Counted from the stretch's first letter, positions 12,501-27,500 are shown. The stretch: 64,000 nucleotides of DNA from Macropodus opercularis (GCA_030770545.1 CM061098.1:13978001-14042000), one strand, 5' to 3'. Numbers and translations: made by a program. Notes: generated by a model from the letters alone, not told the origin.

Positions 12501-15500
12501 TTTAATCTAAACACAGCTGAGGAAATGTAAATACAGTTATAGCTCTTATAATGTCACTAATATTCGCTCCCCCTTCACTGATTGGTTAAAAATGCCACAA
12601 ACATGCTAATGTCATAATATCCCAGTCAGAGGAGTCATTTTTTGCAGAACATTTTGTTGCCACTGTCTCTAGACTAGTTCACTCTGTAGCTAAAAAGCTC
12701 ACAGGTCATGACCACACAAAAACGTGATGATAATAGTAAAGAGGCTCATGAAAGAACGCGGATTTCACTGACAGTCACTCCTCTAGAGGGATAAATATTC
12801 ATAACAGAATTGGGCAAAAATGAAGCTGAACAAAAATATCTTTAGCTATACGTCACACTTCAGGCCAGCGAGATGCCAGCGGCGGATATATGTTTCACTA
12901 AAATGTAAATAGTGTGTGTGGTGATGGATTCCGGCGTCTGCAGACAACTGCCGAGCCTTTCTTCCATCTCTCTTCCAGGCCTCTAACAAGAGCAGATCAC
13001 TACATGTTCAGTAAAGGAGAATTCAAGAGCGTTATCCCCGTGTCAATTTATACACATGTAATAAATGTGTAGCAAGCGTAAATGCACTGTGTCGTGAAGT
13101 GGATGAGTTTGTGAACAGTCAGACATGACGTAGCCCGGGGGGCCCTGTGGTAAAAGGTGAGGACAGGAGAGTAATGGAAGGCCCTAAGGCCGGCAGCATT
13201 ATCTTCTCCTGACTCTGACTGACACTCATTAGGCAGCACAGTGGATAGAGGAGGCAGAAAGCTTATTAAGCCACCTGCTCAAAAGGCCCTTAATTGAATC
13301 CAAGTAATTATAGAGACCTTGCCCATTGTGATATTTTTATTCAACCTGCGGCAAAACTCAATCTCTCTCGCATTTGGAACACTATTAATGTTGTCTGCAC
13401 CGGCGCGTGGAAGATTCACGCTCAGACCTCCGCTTCAGTATCGACCAGCGCCGGCGACCAGCACGCGCCCGCACAGTTCCGGTCCCCCCGGACGCGTCCC
13501 GTCGCCAAGACGCCCCGGCGCACTTCTTAGTCTGTCCTCTGCTTCGTTAGAATCGGAGGGATAACGACATTAATTGCAACGTGTTACATTACAGGTGTAA
13601 TTGTTTTACCTGAATAACCCGCAGGCAGTAGAAAATAATTAGACCTCGTGTCCCAAGCTCTAATGTAGCCCGTGTCTTTCGTCGGCCTGGCACACGACGC
13701 GCTCAAAGAACCGACAGACCCGACATATGCGACCTCACGTCAACACACGTTATAAGAAGGACGAACAGTGTGAGAGATGGGCTCAGATGTAAACCAGCCT
13801 CAGTCCAGATGTCCAGTAGAGCTGAAACTTTACAGCGGCTCAGTAGTTTCAATGAGGCCATCAGTGGTGTTATGCGAACACCATGCTGCACCGCCACCAT
13901 AATTGGCTCAGGCAGCCTCATTATTAGCCGGTTACAAGCAGACATGCCCACTAACAATCCATCATATCCATCAACTGCACGCTGCGCACATTGTGCTTGA
14001 TGGCAGACATGAATAAACTACGCCACACTTTCATCTGCCCTTTAAACAAGCTCAACATTTTCAAATACTGCTTTTTTTTTTGCTTATAACTGGCTTGTGC
14101 TGCCAGCTAATGACGAAGAGGCGATTTATGCGACGCCGTTTATTTTTATTCACTCGAAGTAACCGATAGCAAGTGCGAATTTGACCCTGCTATTCGAGCC
14201 CAAGATAGCAAGGTGCGAAGGAATTTTACCTCGCTGTTTGCATGTTGGCTTTTTTTTTTTTTTTGGAGCTCGTATTAATTTTGCCTGCCAAGTAAAAAGC
14301 AGGTTTTGAAATATACGTTTCAGAGAGAGGTCTGAGGTTTCGCTCTGAGATACACGGGGCTCTGATTCTGGTGTAACTTAAAGACTGACAGCAGTAATCT
14401 GAGCAGCTGGGGAGGCCTGGGGGAGCCCCGCTCGTCCCACGAGCTGTCTGGTTTCTGCGGGACTCCCGAACCGCCTGGATCCATCGTTTCTTTGGTTTGG
14501 CGCTGCAGCACGTGTTCACTGCTGCTGAGCGAGAGGAAGACGCAGGGGAGGGATTTGCTCCTTTTTTGCATCAGCGGCTGTAACTTGACGCCGCCACCTA
14601 CCCTTTGGTCACGGCTCTCTCGTCTCGTCTCGTCTCTTCTCCCGCCTCTTTCTCATCCTCCTTTCACCTCACCCGCCACCCCCCTCCTCCTCCTCCTCCT
14701 CCTCGCGGATGACCTGTGTCGCTTTCTGTCCCTGCGTTGCATCAGGCTTGGAGGAGCGCAGTACAGTAATTAGCATCAGAAGGACATGCCTGCTCATCTG
14801 CCCGTCAGTCTGCTCTGTCTGCTGCCAGTGTTCTGCCAACTGCCATGGCCTATTCATGTCCTATTCATCCAGTCTGAATAAAAGACTGCTTTCCTTGGGA
14901 CATCCATCTCTTCGCTGGCCTTTTTTTTTTTTTTCCTTTTTATTTTTCGTGGCAAGGCTCAGGAGTGTGGATTAGCTTTAAAAGGAATAGGCTGCTGAGG
15001 TAGACTCGGCAGGAATGTGTGAACGCATACCTTATTACTGCCAAGCTGCTTTTATTCCGTTTGGCAGGGATTTTAGTACAGGGACCATTTCTACTTCATA
15101 CAGGACACATGTCTCTGTTTTCTCTTTTATTACAAACCCTTTTGAAAGTTTTTCAGTTGTTCCCTCCCTCAGTTCATTTTTTCTCTCCATTTCTCTTTCT
15201 TCCTCTGTCCCCCCTTTCTTGTCACACTCTCTAGTTCAAGTCTCCTTCAATCAGTTGACCACTTCATCAATTTATCTCTTCAGTCCCGCGCTTTGCAGAA
15301 AGAGATAAAGGACATACGCGATAAAAAGATAAAGCCAGTGTTTTAGAATATATTAGCATTAGACATTTTACACGTTGTGAGAGTGGGCATTAAAAGTAAG
15401 AGGTTGTGTTGGAAGCAAAAGCCACCGGCAAGTCCACAGCTGTAAATGAATGTCAATATGCTGACATATTTAAAATGAAAACAAGATTATGCTGCCGACA

Positions 15501-18500
15501 AGGTTAAGGTTAAGTGGTAAGTTAATTAAATTGTGTTCCAGCCCTGAGTGTGTGTGTGTGTTGGTGGAGATAACGACGCAAGGACAGAAATGATATGAAA
15601 TATGGAAAAGCAGCAGTAACGCAGTCGGCTTTGTTTTATGAAGGACAAAAAAAAAAAAAGACTCCCTGCTCCTGACTGACCTGTGATCATCTAGACTGAC
15701 GCTGACATGAGCTAAATCACCAACCACCCGGACACAATTGTATTGGCTGCGTGGTTGTCTACTTCATTTGCTAATGATCTCAAATCGTTAGCAATGTAAA
15801 ATGGGTTTAATTTTAGTCTTTATTTTATATTTTATTTGTCATTTTTATTGTTTGGTCATTAGATAAAAGTTGTAATCAAACAAAATCCCCAAACTCACTC
15901 AAAAGTGTTGATTTGTCTGCATCAGTGCACTATGGTGTCAGTGACATTTAACTTAAGTTCTTTAGAGGCTAATGGAAACATCAAACGCATGCAGGTATTT
16001 GATCTTGAGAAATAAAAGCCCTCAAACTTAATAATAGTGTGACCTGATGATTGTGCTAGAGAAAAATGTGACATTTCCTCCAAATCACAAATGTCAACTT
16101 CACAGCGGTGGTTGAGGAAAAGTTGGGGGGGATCATCAAAGACAACCAGTTAATTCCCTGTGGACCACGAATGTCTGTACAAAATTTCATCCCAGTCCAT
16201 CAAACAGTTGTTGAACCGCTTCCATCATGAAGTGGCAGCCGACCCAACGCAACAACACAGCGTTTTCTGAAACTCGTCTCTAGCGTGGCAGAGACCGGAG
16301 CTCCGTGCAGGCCCGCGCCTCCTACTGTACGTTCCTATCCGTGCGACACTTGATGTGATATATGCCAGCTAGCTGGTGGACGCGCATGGTGTCACCATAA
16401 TGGAGCGGTAAAGCTGCAGGCGTTATAGATTGAGAGCCAGCAGCCTCGTCCATGAATCTGCCCCTAACTGTTCTTCTTCTGCCTTTGTGGCGGTAACGAT
16501 CGGCCGGCTCCCCTCTGTCACCATATTTCCTCCATCTTAGTTTAGAAGCAGAGATATATCTCCACATAAAAGCTGACACAAAGGGGGCTGGAGAGCCTCG
16601 CCTGCTCCCCTACACAAAAGACTCGCGCCTGGTGGTTGATAAAGGCTTATGGAGAGGAGAGGAGCTGATGGCCAGGGGACTGTTGGAAAGACCTATTCTC
16701 TTCACATACAAAGACGCGCTCTCAGTCAAGACGCTATCTCTGTGCCGTGACGCCGTTGGTGAATGCTTGCGTGCGTGCGTGTGCCCCCAGCCCTCGTCAC
16801 TTTCTCTCATTCTACCTCTCTGTCTCCCCTTTCACGCCGTAACGCATGCACACTGATTTTCCTTCTGAGGGTTCACAATGGAAAATTTGTCAATGAATTC
16901 TTTTCATCATACAGTATTTGTCACAATAACAAGGAGGATGAATCTAAAATGATAAGTCAAGCTTTAAAAGAAGAACCGTGACAAAGCGCACTTCGTTTTT
17001 CTTCATCGATAAAAAGGAGGTGGTAATGGTGAAAGGCACAAAACTCAAACCTTCTCAAAAAAGTCTGCGAGTCAAAATGCAAGAGACTTCGGCGTCAGTA
17101 TCACTCACCGCGCAGAACAGATGGACACAGACACTGTGCGCTTCTCATTATCTCACTTCGCATCTCCTCGCTCCTTGGGTGATCCGGAAATCTCTCACTT
17201 CCATTATTACTCTGTGGAGAACGTGGAGCAGAGAACTTGAGCGAGGACGCAGAAGAGCAGCCTTCACGAAGTCTTTCATCCGGACCATTTTTAGAAATCA
17301 GCCTCACTGCTTCACAAAATGTATTTATGCTCGCAATTCATTTCGAAACAAATGGATTTGTGTGACCGTAAAGTAAATTAGCTTGTACTGTATCATTCAT
17401 CAGCTTTATCTGTGCATTTCTGGTGATTTAGCTAATTTAGCTATGGAACTCGAGGACAAATGAATAAATGTTTCAACCGCCTTTACCTATATCTGTGCAG
17501 TAGCCAAACATTGTATTGAGGCGCAGTTGCTTGTTGTTGTTTGTTGTTTTGCTGTTTTTTTGGCAGGACACATGCAGAGATTTGTTGCTTTCTGTCATGT
17601 TTCTGCGGATGTGACACTATTTGGCTGAAAGTAAAGTAGTTGTCTGCATTTAGACGTATCTGTGAAAAACAAACTCCAAGGCGTACACAGGTCTTAATAC
17701 CTGGTGACTGACAGCTGTCAGTTTGATATAAGTCAATTTAATGCGAGGAGGACATCAACGTTCTAACAAAAAATTGTTGGAACCTTTCCTTTCTGTTTTT
17801 TGTTCATATTACTTTTTCAGTAGATTGTAGATCTGAGACTTGAGGATAAAACAGAATAGTCCAGTATATTCTAGATATTTTAAGGTGATGAGAAACACTT
17901 CAGGCTATATTTCAGACTGAAGTGATGATGAAGATGGAGAAGATGAAGTTGGAACCAGGTGCTAAAGTGAGTTCTGGATGCTAGTACACAGTTCCCTCCT
18001 ACTACAGTCCATCTTTATGCAGAGGTTTTGTTGAAGCATTTTCACCAGCACTAAATGGTTTTTCTGATGCCTGTTCAGTCTTCCTTCACTAATACAGTCA
18101 CAGATCACACCGATGCTTGACGAAGCCGGGTTGGTTATTAATTGCTCCCTTTGAAAGTGACTGGAACACTCTGTCCACTCTGATAAATCTGCAGCAAGAC
18201 TTATCACCATCGCCTGTCCGTGGTTTTTACCTGCAGAGAAGTGGGTGCGAGGCCGAGCCATCGACCGCGGCGAGGTTGACATGGGAACCCAGCAGAGCCA
18301 GGCGATCCCACCAGGACTTTTCTGGAGGTTTCATATGACTGTGCACCATCCAACCTACATCAAGTTCAACCTCTCTCTGTCACACAACGCGCTGCTGGGG
18401 GTCTATGGACGCAGGAACATACCGCCTACACACACTCAGGTAAAGAGTAGCTCCTGTTGTAGCATGCTGTTCGCCCAGATGGGCTTGTTTGCTTCACTTA

Positions 18501-21500
18501 GCACAGATCGCATCCAAGCAAACGCAGGTATTTCTTGTATTCCTGGTCGTTGGAGAGAAATCTTTACTTGTTTCATACTTACCTTCTGTTAAAATTGTTG
18601 TAGGTAATGATATGGTTTTGTCAATAAAAGATACTGAAAACTAACATTTCTGGCAAACCATGACAAATGACGGTGATATGTTGAAGAAAATAAAAGTCCA
18701 ATTAGTTCCCCCCCATGAAAGAAGTCAGTGTGGTAATGGCTCGCATGGCAGCACTAGACCAAACCTTTCATATCTCAAATTTGAAGGATGAAAAGACTCC
18801 AGTGATCCAGTATTAGTTTAGTAAGAGAGCACTTGGATGCTGGTAAATAAGCATAAGATGGCAACATGCATTATGATAATAAGACGAGTTTCTGTCACCT
18901 CTAACCCTCCAATATCCGATCGCTTATTTTATAATGTTACATGAACCAGTTGCAAAAATGTGTTAATGCTCATTTTGTCAAACAAGTTCAAGAGGATGAA
19001 ATAATGATTTGATCGACACCTTAGAGCACCTACGTGATAAACCATTTATTAGCCATGAACAAATCACAATTTTATACGTTCTGAGAACAACAGAAAATAT
19101 TCAAATGAGAGCAATTATTTTGTGACTGTAGCTGTGATTAAAACACAGATGGAAAGCAACGTCTTTTTGTGCTGAGACGCTGCAGTGTAACCAGGCTGTT
19201 TGTGGCCCATAATCAGATCCAGGTTGTAAGAGATTTTGCCGTCAACCCGCACGGACAGAGATCTTTTCAAATCGGACTTTAAAGGTGGTGGCTGTGCGTC
19301 ATTATTGCAAGGAAACAGATTTCTTATTTAGCCACGGTAGTGTGGCTGCACAGTGCCTCAAACACCCGGAAACAATAAGCACAGGCGCACGCATACACAG
19401 TTTAGAAGAGCATTGTGTCACGCGAGAGGCTCGTATACGGACCAAAATACAACGCGCAGCCGAGTCATCGGCTTTTTAACATCAGCGCATCTCTGCTCTC
19501 GCCTGCGTGAAGAGGTCTAATTAGCTGTTTTTGACACGAGTGTGACACGCAGCCCTCGGGAGGAATCCGACTCGCGGAGCGCTTGCTAGTTCAAGGAGGT
19601 TTGAGGATGGAGAGGATGGGAAGGGAGGGAGACGCGACGGCGGTGGGGAAAGTTAAAGAGGGCGAGAACGAAGCAGGGAAAGGTTTAGACAGATGAAATA
19701 ATAGCGTGTTACATTTGAGAACCTGGGTGGCGAAGTCTGCCCGTGCCATTAGCAGCACATCAACTTGTTGAACCAACTGCTACGGAGCATGTCTGTCGGA
19801 GGCCTGAGTCTTTTGCTTCCTGCCTGTGACTTCCTGCTTCGCAGCTTTTCCATAATTATTATGATTTTACATGCAGGTAGTTCTTCTGCATTCAGGCGGT
19901 AGTTTCACACTGCTACACATTGCATTTTTGGATCCTTTGTGATTTCCAACTGGATGAAATCCTCGCTGTCTCTGTGTCACTGTACTGTGTCCAGTTTGAC
20001 TTTGTGAAGCTGCTCGATGGGAAGGCTCTGCCCAGGTCCTTGACTGATCCTGTCTCAACTGCCAAAGCTCCCAAAGGCCTGCTGCTGAGCGGCCTCCAAG
20101 AAACCGGCTTCATTGAGTACATGGACCCTGGCACCTGGCACCTTGCTCTCTACAACGACGGACGTAACCTGGAGCAGGTCCTTCTCCACAGCACTCCAAT
20201 AGGTGGGAAGTAGTATTACAGCGTTAGTAAAAGCGGTCTAATTTCTTTTTTCCTGAACGCATTTAGTGTTGTTACTGACATTTGCCTTTGCATTATGAGT
20301 GCATTCCACTCTTTGTATCTCAGGGTTACTTCACATTGTTGTGCTGTCTGTCCTCTCATCTGTTGAAAAGCTAAAAAAACACGGCTCAGATTGGTTTGAA
20401 ACTCCGACATTTGCAAGGAACTTTTCCCTATTATAAGAGTGAGCTTGGCATGGCAAGAGACAGCGGTTAGAAAGGGGAGGACAGCTCCTGCAGTAATGAC
20501 AGGGCTTGCTAACTGCAGCTCATTGCTATGACACACACGGATGGAAGTGTAAATTGAAGGATGTGAATAATGCAAGAGTACGTGGCTGAATATAGACAAG
20601 TCGATAATTACCAGGGCAGTTTCTTCACTCCCACTTTGTCCAGTAGTCTTTAAGAGAATACGGTAGTGAAGTAACAAAAAGTGGCTGGAAATGTACCAGC
20701 ACGGAAACATCATGAGCGGACTTAGTAATTTTTTATGTAACCGACAGGTAACTTAGCAACTACAACACATGATGTTAAGATGATCACTGATACTGAAACT
20801 GGACGTTGGCTACTCCTGCCTGTTGTTTCAGTTTATAAAGCAGACGGAGTGTAATAACGTATCACTTTAACGCTTAACGAAGTGGGGTAATAATGAGGTG
20901 TTATCAAGGTATTAGCTTTATGATAAGTAGAATAACACCCTGGTAGTTGTACTATAATTATAGTATAAAGTAATATCTTATCAAAATGATAACCTGGTAA
21001 TAGTGTGGTACAAAATCATGTGGATTCCAAACACCAAGACCTACAGAGTTGAATAAAAAGCTATTGTTTCTGCATTATTCTGTGGTAAAAACAGAATAAA
21101 GCAATACATTGAAAAAGTTCAAATGCACTAAACCTGCATCACAACAGTCTTGTGCTGCTTCTCATCTTCCTGAATATTGATTTTAGTTGGTTTTGGTCAG
21201 ATTGTGATGTTTTGTTTTGTTTTTGTCTATAATTAATATAAGTAAAAGCTAATTTTACATATTCTGCATTATGCCACTGACTACGTTTTTGCACCTAAAC
21301 CTAATTTTCCTTAAGCATGTAACCTGTGTACTGCATGAACTCAGATCTAGTTCACGATAGAAGGCTACTGAGCCACAGGAGAAGGGGCAGGATCGTGTTG
21401 ACCAGTATCTACGGCCCAAATAACAAACTGATAACGGCTGTTAAAAGGCTGCAGCGAATAGTTATTATATTCCGTGACTCGGGAAGATCGCACAGAACAA

Positions 21501-24500
21501 TCTCAGTATGTAAAATCTGAATATGTATCAGCAAGCTCTTGTTATAAGTGGCTCCACTATGCCACAACATTACACTGAGGGGATCTTTCATTGTCACGTC
21601 GACAGGGCGCTTTATATAATGAGTGACAGCGTGCGACAGCTAAACACAGATTTCGTTTCAGTGCTGCCAAACACTTGTGACACGTGAGCTGTCTGTAAAG
21701 CCAGATCTATTTTGATTCACATACTTAGCTGCGTTGACAAAGAGTTAACTTTCCTTCTCCTCCCTTTAATAATCAAAACAAATATAGACACAACAGATGG
21801 GCTCAGAATAGCAGCCTTTGGTCCGCTTTGGCTTTTCAAATAATTAATCAAGTAATTTGGGTTAAAAGAGGAAAATATTATTAATGGACTGATGTCAAAG
21901 TTCCTTTCACTGCCCATTCCCACCACTAATGAGGGTTACAAACAGACGCTGCGTTGTTTTGGAGGCAGGAAATCAAAATCATTGAGCTACAGGACAATAA
22001 ATCCTAATAAGATACACGGTATGCTATAGCCTGAGAGAGGAGCGTTACGGTGGGAGGAGGGAGAAATGAGATGATGTCTTTCGGGAAACCGAGCTTTTCC
22101 ACAGCAAATCGTAACCGGATACAATGTCGAACAGATAAAATATAGCTAACGACTGTCGTAATGATAAATAAATTAAAAATAAAGTAAAATCAATGCCGTG
22201 TAGCGTATCACAGGAAAGCAAATACAAGCACACAAATAACATGGAAACAATACGTGAAATGCAGCTGCTCCGCGCGACGAAGCGGGGGGGACACACAGGC
22301 ACAGTATGTAAAACATGATACCAGAGCTAATGAGGTGTGTGGCGAAATTAGACAGGCACCACTTTCATGGGTAATCACAATAGTCATCATCTTGACAAAA
22401 GTGGAAAGAAGAAAGATTTCAAATCCCTGCGTGTTTGGTCAGCTGGTAAGTGACCCGTATCAGTCAGAAGACATTATGTTATTCTTTCATCTAGTCACAG
22501 TCTCAGACACAGCATTCAGTTACATCTTAATTCAGCGCTGCTGCGGCTGCTGCTGCTGCTGAGGACGACAGAAACGAGTCGGCACAGTTGCTGATACACA
22601 TACTGTAATATCTGCTGATATGTGTACACAGTATACTAAAGTCAATTCTGAGTAGTTCTATTATGTATGAATACGGTGCTGTAGGTCACGTGCAGGGAAA
22701 AGGTTGAGACAAAAATAACTAGAAGTTATAGATCTGATTTGAAAGTAGTTATTGTGCGAATACGTTTTGTGCTTATGAACAAGTAAAAGTGGAATAAAAA
22801 AACAACAACAACTTTCTGCTCTGTCGTTGACATTTTTTGACGGTGACCCAAAAAAACGCCGCCTGTAAGATTCCTCCTGCTTTGCCACAGCCACTCCAGC
22901 CTCATCTCCTTTAATTCCCCTCATCCTGCTTTCTGCGGGGCTATTAATTATGCATAATTGCTATACTTCACCTGTCATCACACATCCTCTCGAAAGTCTT
23001 TTACGCCTAGTGTACGAAGAAGTTTTATCTACATGCACTGTATGTATCTGTTAAAGGAATCGATGCTTAACACAAAAACGACGCTTTGCTAGCAGGCGGC
23101 TATTTCGTCTATAGTTAGCTCTTCTTTTCTTTCTTTTTTTTTTTTTTTCATTAATTCATAAAGCTCAAGGGTCATAAAGCATGGCTGAAACTTTACGGGC
23201 TCATAAAATACAATTGGAATGCTTATTTGACCAATCAGATCACTTGGCTGGAAGCACCCATTTTATAATAGCATTTAACTGCAATAACTTATGGCATGAG
23301 TGATTCCTAACGCGGAAGGGTTTAGTCAGTGGAAAGAACTGAGTGGATGTTTCTCACACACACACCTATGTACTGTAACAAGTAAAGGCATGACTCTTCA
23401 TACATTAGCTGTTAATTGCCTGGAGATTTTTATAGTTGAGACATTGACCTGGGAGCTTTTATCACTGTTCCAGCTCTGTACATTTTCTGAAGGATCTCTT
23501 GTCTTCTCTGGATCGAAAAGAACTCCGTGACCTTGCGGATTTTGTTCATTGCATGTGTCAGGTGCCAGATACAATATTGAACCTCGCGGAGCTTCTTTTT
23601 TTTTCCGGGGGAAGCAGGTTACAGATGCATATGGAGAAAGGTTTGTGAGTCCTCCTGACTGTGTGGGAGAAAAGATGATTGCCACTCCTTCTCTCCATCA
23701 GTGTGACGATGACAGGTGATGGAGGTGAAAATGACTTTGGTTTCTGTAGCGATGCGCTGCTGTGGAGGATATCGCCGTGCTGCTGGCTACTGGCAGGGCC
23801 TGTCTCATTAGCATGTGTCACACGTGCCTCGAGGCGGGTGTCACGTAATAACTCGGCGCACATGTGTTTGGGAATGTGCGTGCAGGCCAGCCATCCCCAC
23901 TGAAGGATTTGTCATCCATGCTCCTGGAACAGAGGGAGCCAGGGGACTGCAGTGGTTTGACTCCGGAGTCAATCCTCGTTCAGAGGAGCCGAGCAGGACG
24001 GCGCAGGGTCAAACAAAGGATGACATCCCTGACACTTATTTTAATTACTCTATCTGGCCTAGATAGATCTTTCTTGGCACAAGACAACCGGTAGCACAGC
24101 TCAGATCCCCAGCTCCAGCCTCTGGGTACTTCACCGCGAGAATCTTCTCTCTCAAGGAGAGCTGACTGAGCTTGGAGGCTTGTGTAATGCTCTAAAAGCA
24201 TAAAAGTGCACTTCTTCTTCATCTTTCCTGTGCTGTCTGTACCCAGAGAGGGAAATCTGACAAGATGGACATATCAATGGGAGAAAAGGACACCGGTGAA
24301 AGGGAGGCTGCTAATTGAAGTCTGGCAGAGGAAATAATGATGCTTCTAGCTTATAGAACAACATGATGAAACACATGTACAGCATCGCATGTGATAAAGC
24401 ACCAATAAGGACACCCATCGCTTCCCTCATGCTCAAAATGTCTCTGTGGTGACACACCAGCCATTTTTCCACTGACGTCCACTACCTTGTGCATTTAGTA

Positions 24501-27500
24501 TCAGATTTTATGTCGTTCTAGCTCATTCCAGAGTGCGTCGTTGTAAACTGTTTGTTGATTAAGCCTTTATGTTTGCAAATTTGTGCTCAGAGTGTTTCCA
24601 AGCTGTAATGCAGTATAATGTGCTTAGTGCTACTGAGTGTAAGTGAGTGCCTGGCTGTTCCCCAGAGAGTGATAGCAGCTGGATCAGACTAATCTAATAT
24701 AGCCCCCGTGTCTGGGGAGCCATCCATTGCTTATCAGATCTCTCATTCAATAACAGAGAGCCATGCCAGCTTATGGAGTTACATGTGGAATACTTTCAGG
24801 TTGGGTTATTTTCGATGCCTCACAGTATACGTCTAACCTGTGAACGTGTGTGTGGTTGTGCAGACTCGATGGACGGCTGCTCCACAGACTGCAACGGGAA
24901 CGGGGAGTGTGTGGCGGGACACTGCCACTGCTTCGCTGGATTCTTAGGTCCTGACTGTGCCAAAGGTGAGTCCATCCCCAAATACCTGGTAATGCCTGGG
25001 ATACGGTTTATTCCTGCCGTTATTCTAAAATAAGTTCTGAAATGTTCCAAATAGCCGTCAATTTAACATTTAGCTGTCATGAGAGAACAGAAATAACAAG
25101 TCGGGCAAGGGGCCATTTCCCATTTCATACTGCAACACTTGTTAAAAACAGGCAGACAAATTAATAAACTGACTAAGTTTTAAGAACCAACTAACAAATA
25201 AACTAACTTGGTGGTTGCAGCAAAGATATGAAACCTTAACCAACTGTGAACAAACCAACGAAGAGCGACCGCGCTAAGAAAGTAGGAAGTGGTGCAAATG
25301 CAGAAGAAGATTTCAAATAGGACCAGTCCAGTATTCAGAGACTTGCATAAGTATTCAAAAGTACGGTGATCTGCATATGGAAGGTTCTTGAAGGTTCTGG
25401 AACAGTTATAGTTATACCATTTGTTTCTCCCATCTGTTTTCCATTCCACTCAAACGTCCCCTATTATGCTTTCCAGCGCCCTTACCGTTCCTGGTAACGG
25501 CAGTTGCTAACATACACCAAAACTCATTATAACAGCAATGACAATGGCTGGTACGTCACAGACTGGAGCACAGCCACGTCGTTCAGATTTTTCCTTGAGC
25601 GCGGTCGCTGTGCCGTGTTAAATCTGTCACAACGAGTTCGAACCAATGGTGCAAATACGGTTTCTGCCAAAGCTTGTCCTTGAGTTTGTCTTGACCCTAG
25701 TCTACATTGAGAAGTTGAAGAATTCTGAATAGAGCCTCCTGGGAAAGGGATCAAACTAATAATAAAAAAAGATCACACACACGCACAATCCACATAGCTC
25801 CCAGAAAGTACGCACGCATGTCTGGCGGTGTTCTGACCTCAGGTAAACATTCATGTCAAACACAGGCTATGCTGTGTATAAACAAAGGATGAAAACCTCT
25901 CTTAATGGAAAATAGCTGCAGATGTTTTGACCGCTATTGCTATCGACAGTACTGATCAAATTGATCCCGAGGAAATGTACGTTTGTGATTTTATCATGCG
26001 AGCCGGCAGAATACAGGTCAGGCCCTCTCAGTCCCCCATGTTAATTAAATAGAGACAAGTCTTTGTTTGGTTTGCAGTGGATTATTATTATTATCGCTGT
26101 TTTGGATTTTTCTAGTTTGATATCTTGGAATTCTTTGGCACAAAGAGACACAATTATATCAGGCTTTGCACAGACGAGACTTGTTAGGAGGATTAATTCA
26201 GCGCTGGTTTCCAGTGGGATTTGTCGACGGTAAGAAAAGAGCAGCGTCATCCTGTGGCGTTTACTCTTCCACCCCTCTCCTCATTCTTCATGTTCCTTCT
26301 TCTTTTCTCCTGGTTTCTATCTGCCGCTCCTTCCACTCTCGCTCTCTCTTAGTCTCTGTCCCTCTTTGTAAAAACCATTGTAGCTCTCTCTGTCTCATTG
26401 TGTAAAAACAGGTGATAGGATATCACATGCTATGATTTATTTATGCTCATCATTTATTCATGTGTTATTGTTGGGTTGTTGCTTTTTTTTTTTTTTTCTC
26501 ATCTTTCTCATCTGCTCATTTGCTTGCGTTATAATATCCTCGGTTGGAAAAGTTAGACAGCGAGTTCTGACAAGACTTGTGAAAAACAAAGCGTGAATTT
26601 ATGGATGTTTGGGTGCAGGGTGTTAGATTTAACAAAAGATCAAACAAACAGAACACGTGCCCACACGCATGAACGCACCAGGCATCATTGGAAATTATCC
26701 AAACAACAAAAGGCGATGGTTGTGCAATGGATCTAATCCGTTTAAACTGCAATACCTGCAATACCTGCTGCAGAGGAGACAAGGGTGTAGCTGTGAGTTC
26801 GTCGTCAGACATCCGTTCGCTTCCTTCTTCCCGGCTGTCGTTACATTACTTCATCACAGCTGCATGGAGATAGCGCTGCTTTCCGCCCTCATTCAGTAAA
26901 CCCCTAATGCTCTCCTTCCTAATCTTCCGTTTTCACAATTGTTTTCACGGCCTGTTCAGAGTGAGCGAGGTGACGTTGGGGGGATTTTCTACAATTCCTG
27001 GGTTGCCGTGGTAGCCGGGCTCAGGTGGTGCTTGAGTAAATTGAAACAGCGTGAGGGATAAGCTGGAGAGTGTATATGTATGTGCGTGTGTGTCTGAGAG
27101 AAAGAAAGGGAGACAGAGGCTGCTGGGATTTGCTGAATCCGCTCACTAGCTGAGATAAGAGAGCGTAGCCCCACTCACTGTAGGTTACTGCGGTCGTCCA
27201 GCTAATATACTGCAGCAGTGTGTGTGTGTGTGTGTAGTATGTGGGTGTAATCTGTGTTTGTCCGGTTCACAGATTCATGCCCCGTGTTGTGCAGCGGTAA
27301 CGGCGTGTACGAGAAAGGAAGGTGCGTGTGTCTGGCGGGATGGAAGGGGGCCGAGTGCAACGTGGAGGAAGGTCAGTGTATCGACCCCACCTGCTCCAAC
27401 CACGGGTCCTGCATCCAGGGAATCTGCATATGTAGCCCCGCCTACAAAGGGGTTAACTGCGAACAAGGTACGTTTTTTTTTTCTTGTCATGTCATGTTCA

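Larger units (their letters stand above)
9550..18236 (+). other. 8.7-kb intron between linker exons a and b
   Basis: GT...AG intron, phase 1. It holds CpG-dense patches (11650-11760, 12230-12440, 13400-13530), a (CCT)n stretch at 14683-14704, short poly-T runs (14068, 14252, 14921), a poly-A run (15646) and a dispersed repeat copy at 16071-16240. Stretches such as 10880-11120, 13240-13390 and 13830-13990 are non-repetitive and balanced in composition, as conserved non-coding elements often are, but I cannot test conservation. Confidence 0.8.

Noticed and set aside
18240..18260. Basic VRGRA sequence as a furin site
   Set aside because: It lacks arginine at P4, and the family's furin-type site lies elsewhere near the membrane; GRAID is simply conserved sequence.
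20216..20713. 165-codon open frame on the minus strand
   Set aside because: Intronic, with no recognisable domain or splice context; low-information composition suggests chance.
25620..25650. Gagttcgaacca, resembling a tRNA T-loop or SINE B box
   Set aside because: No matching A box or cloverleaf arms around it.
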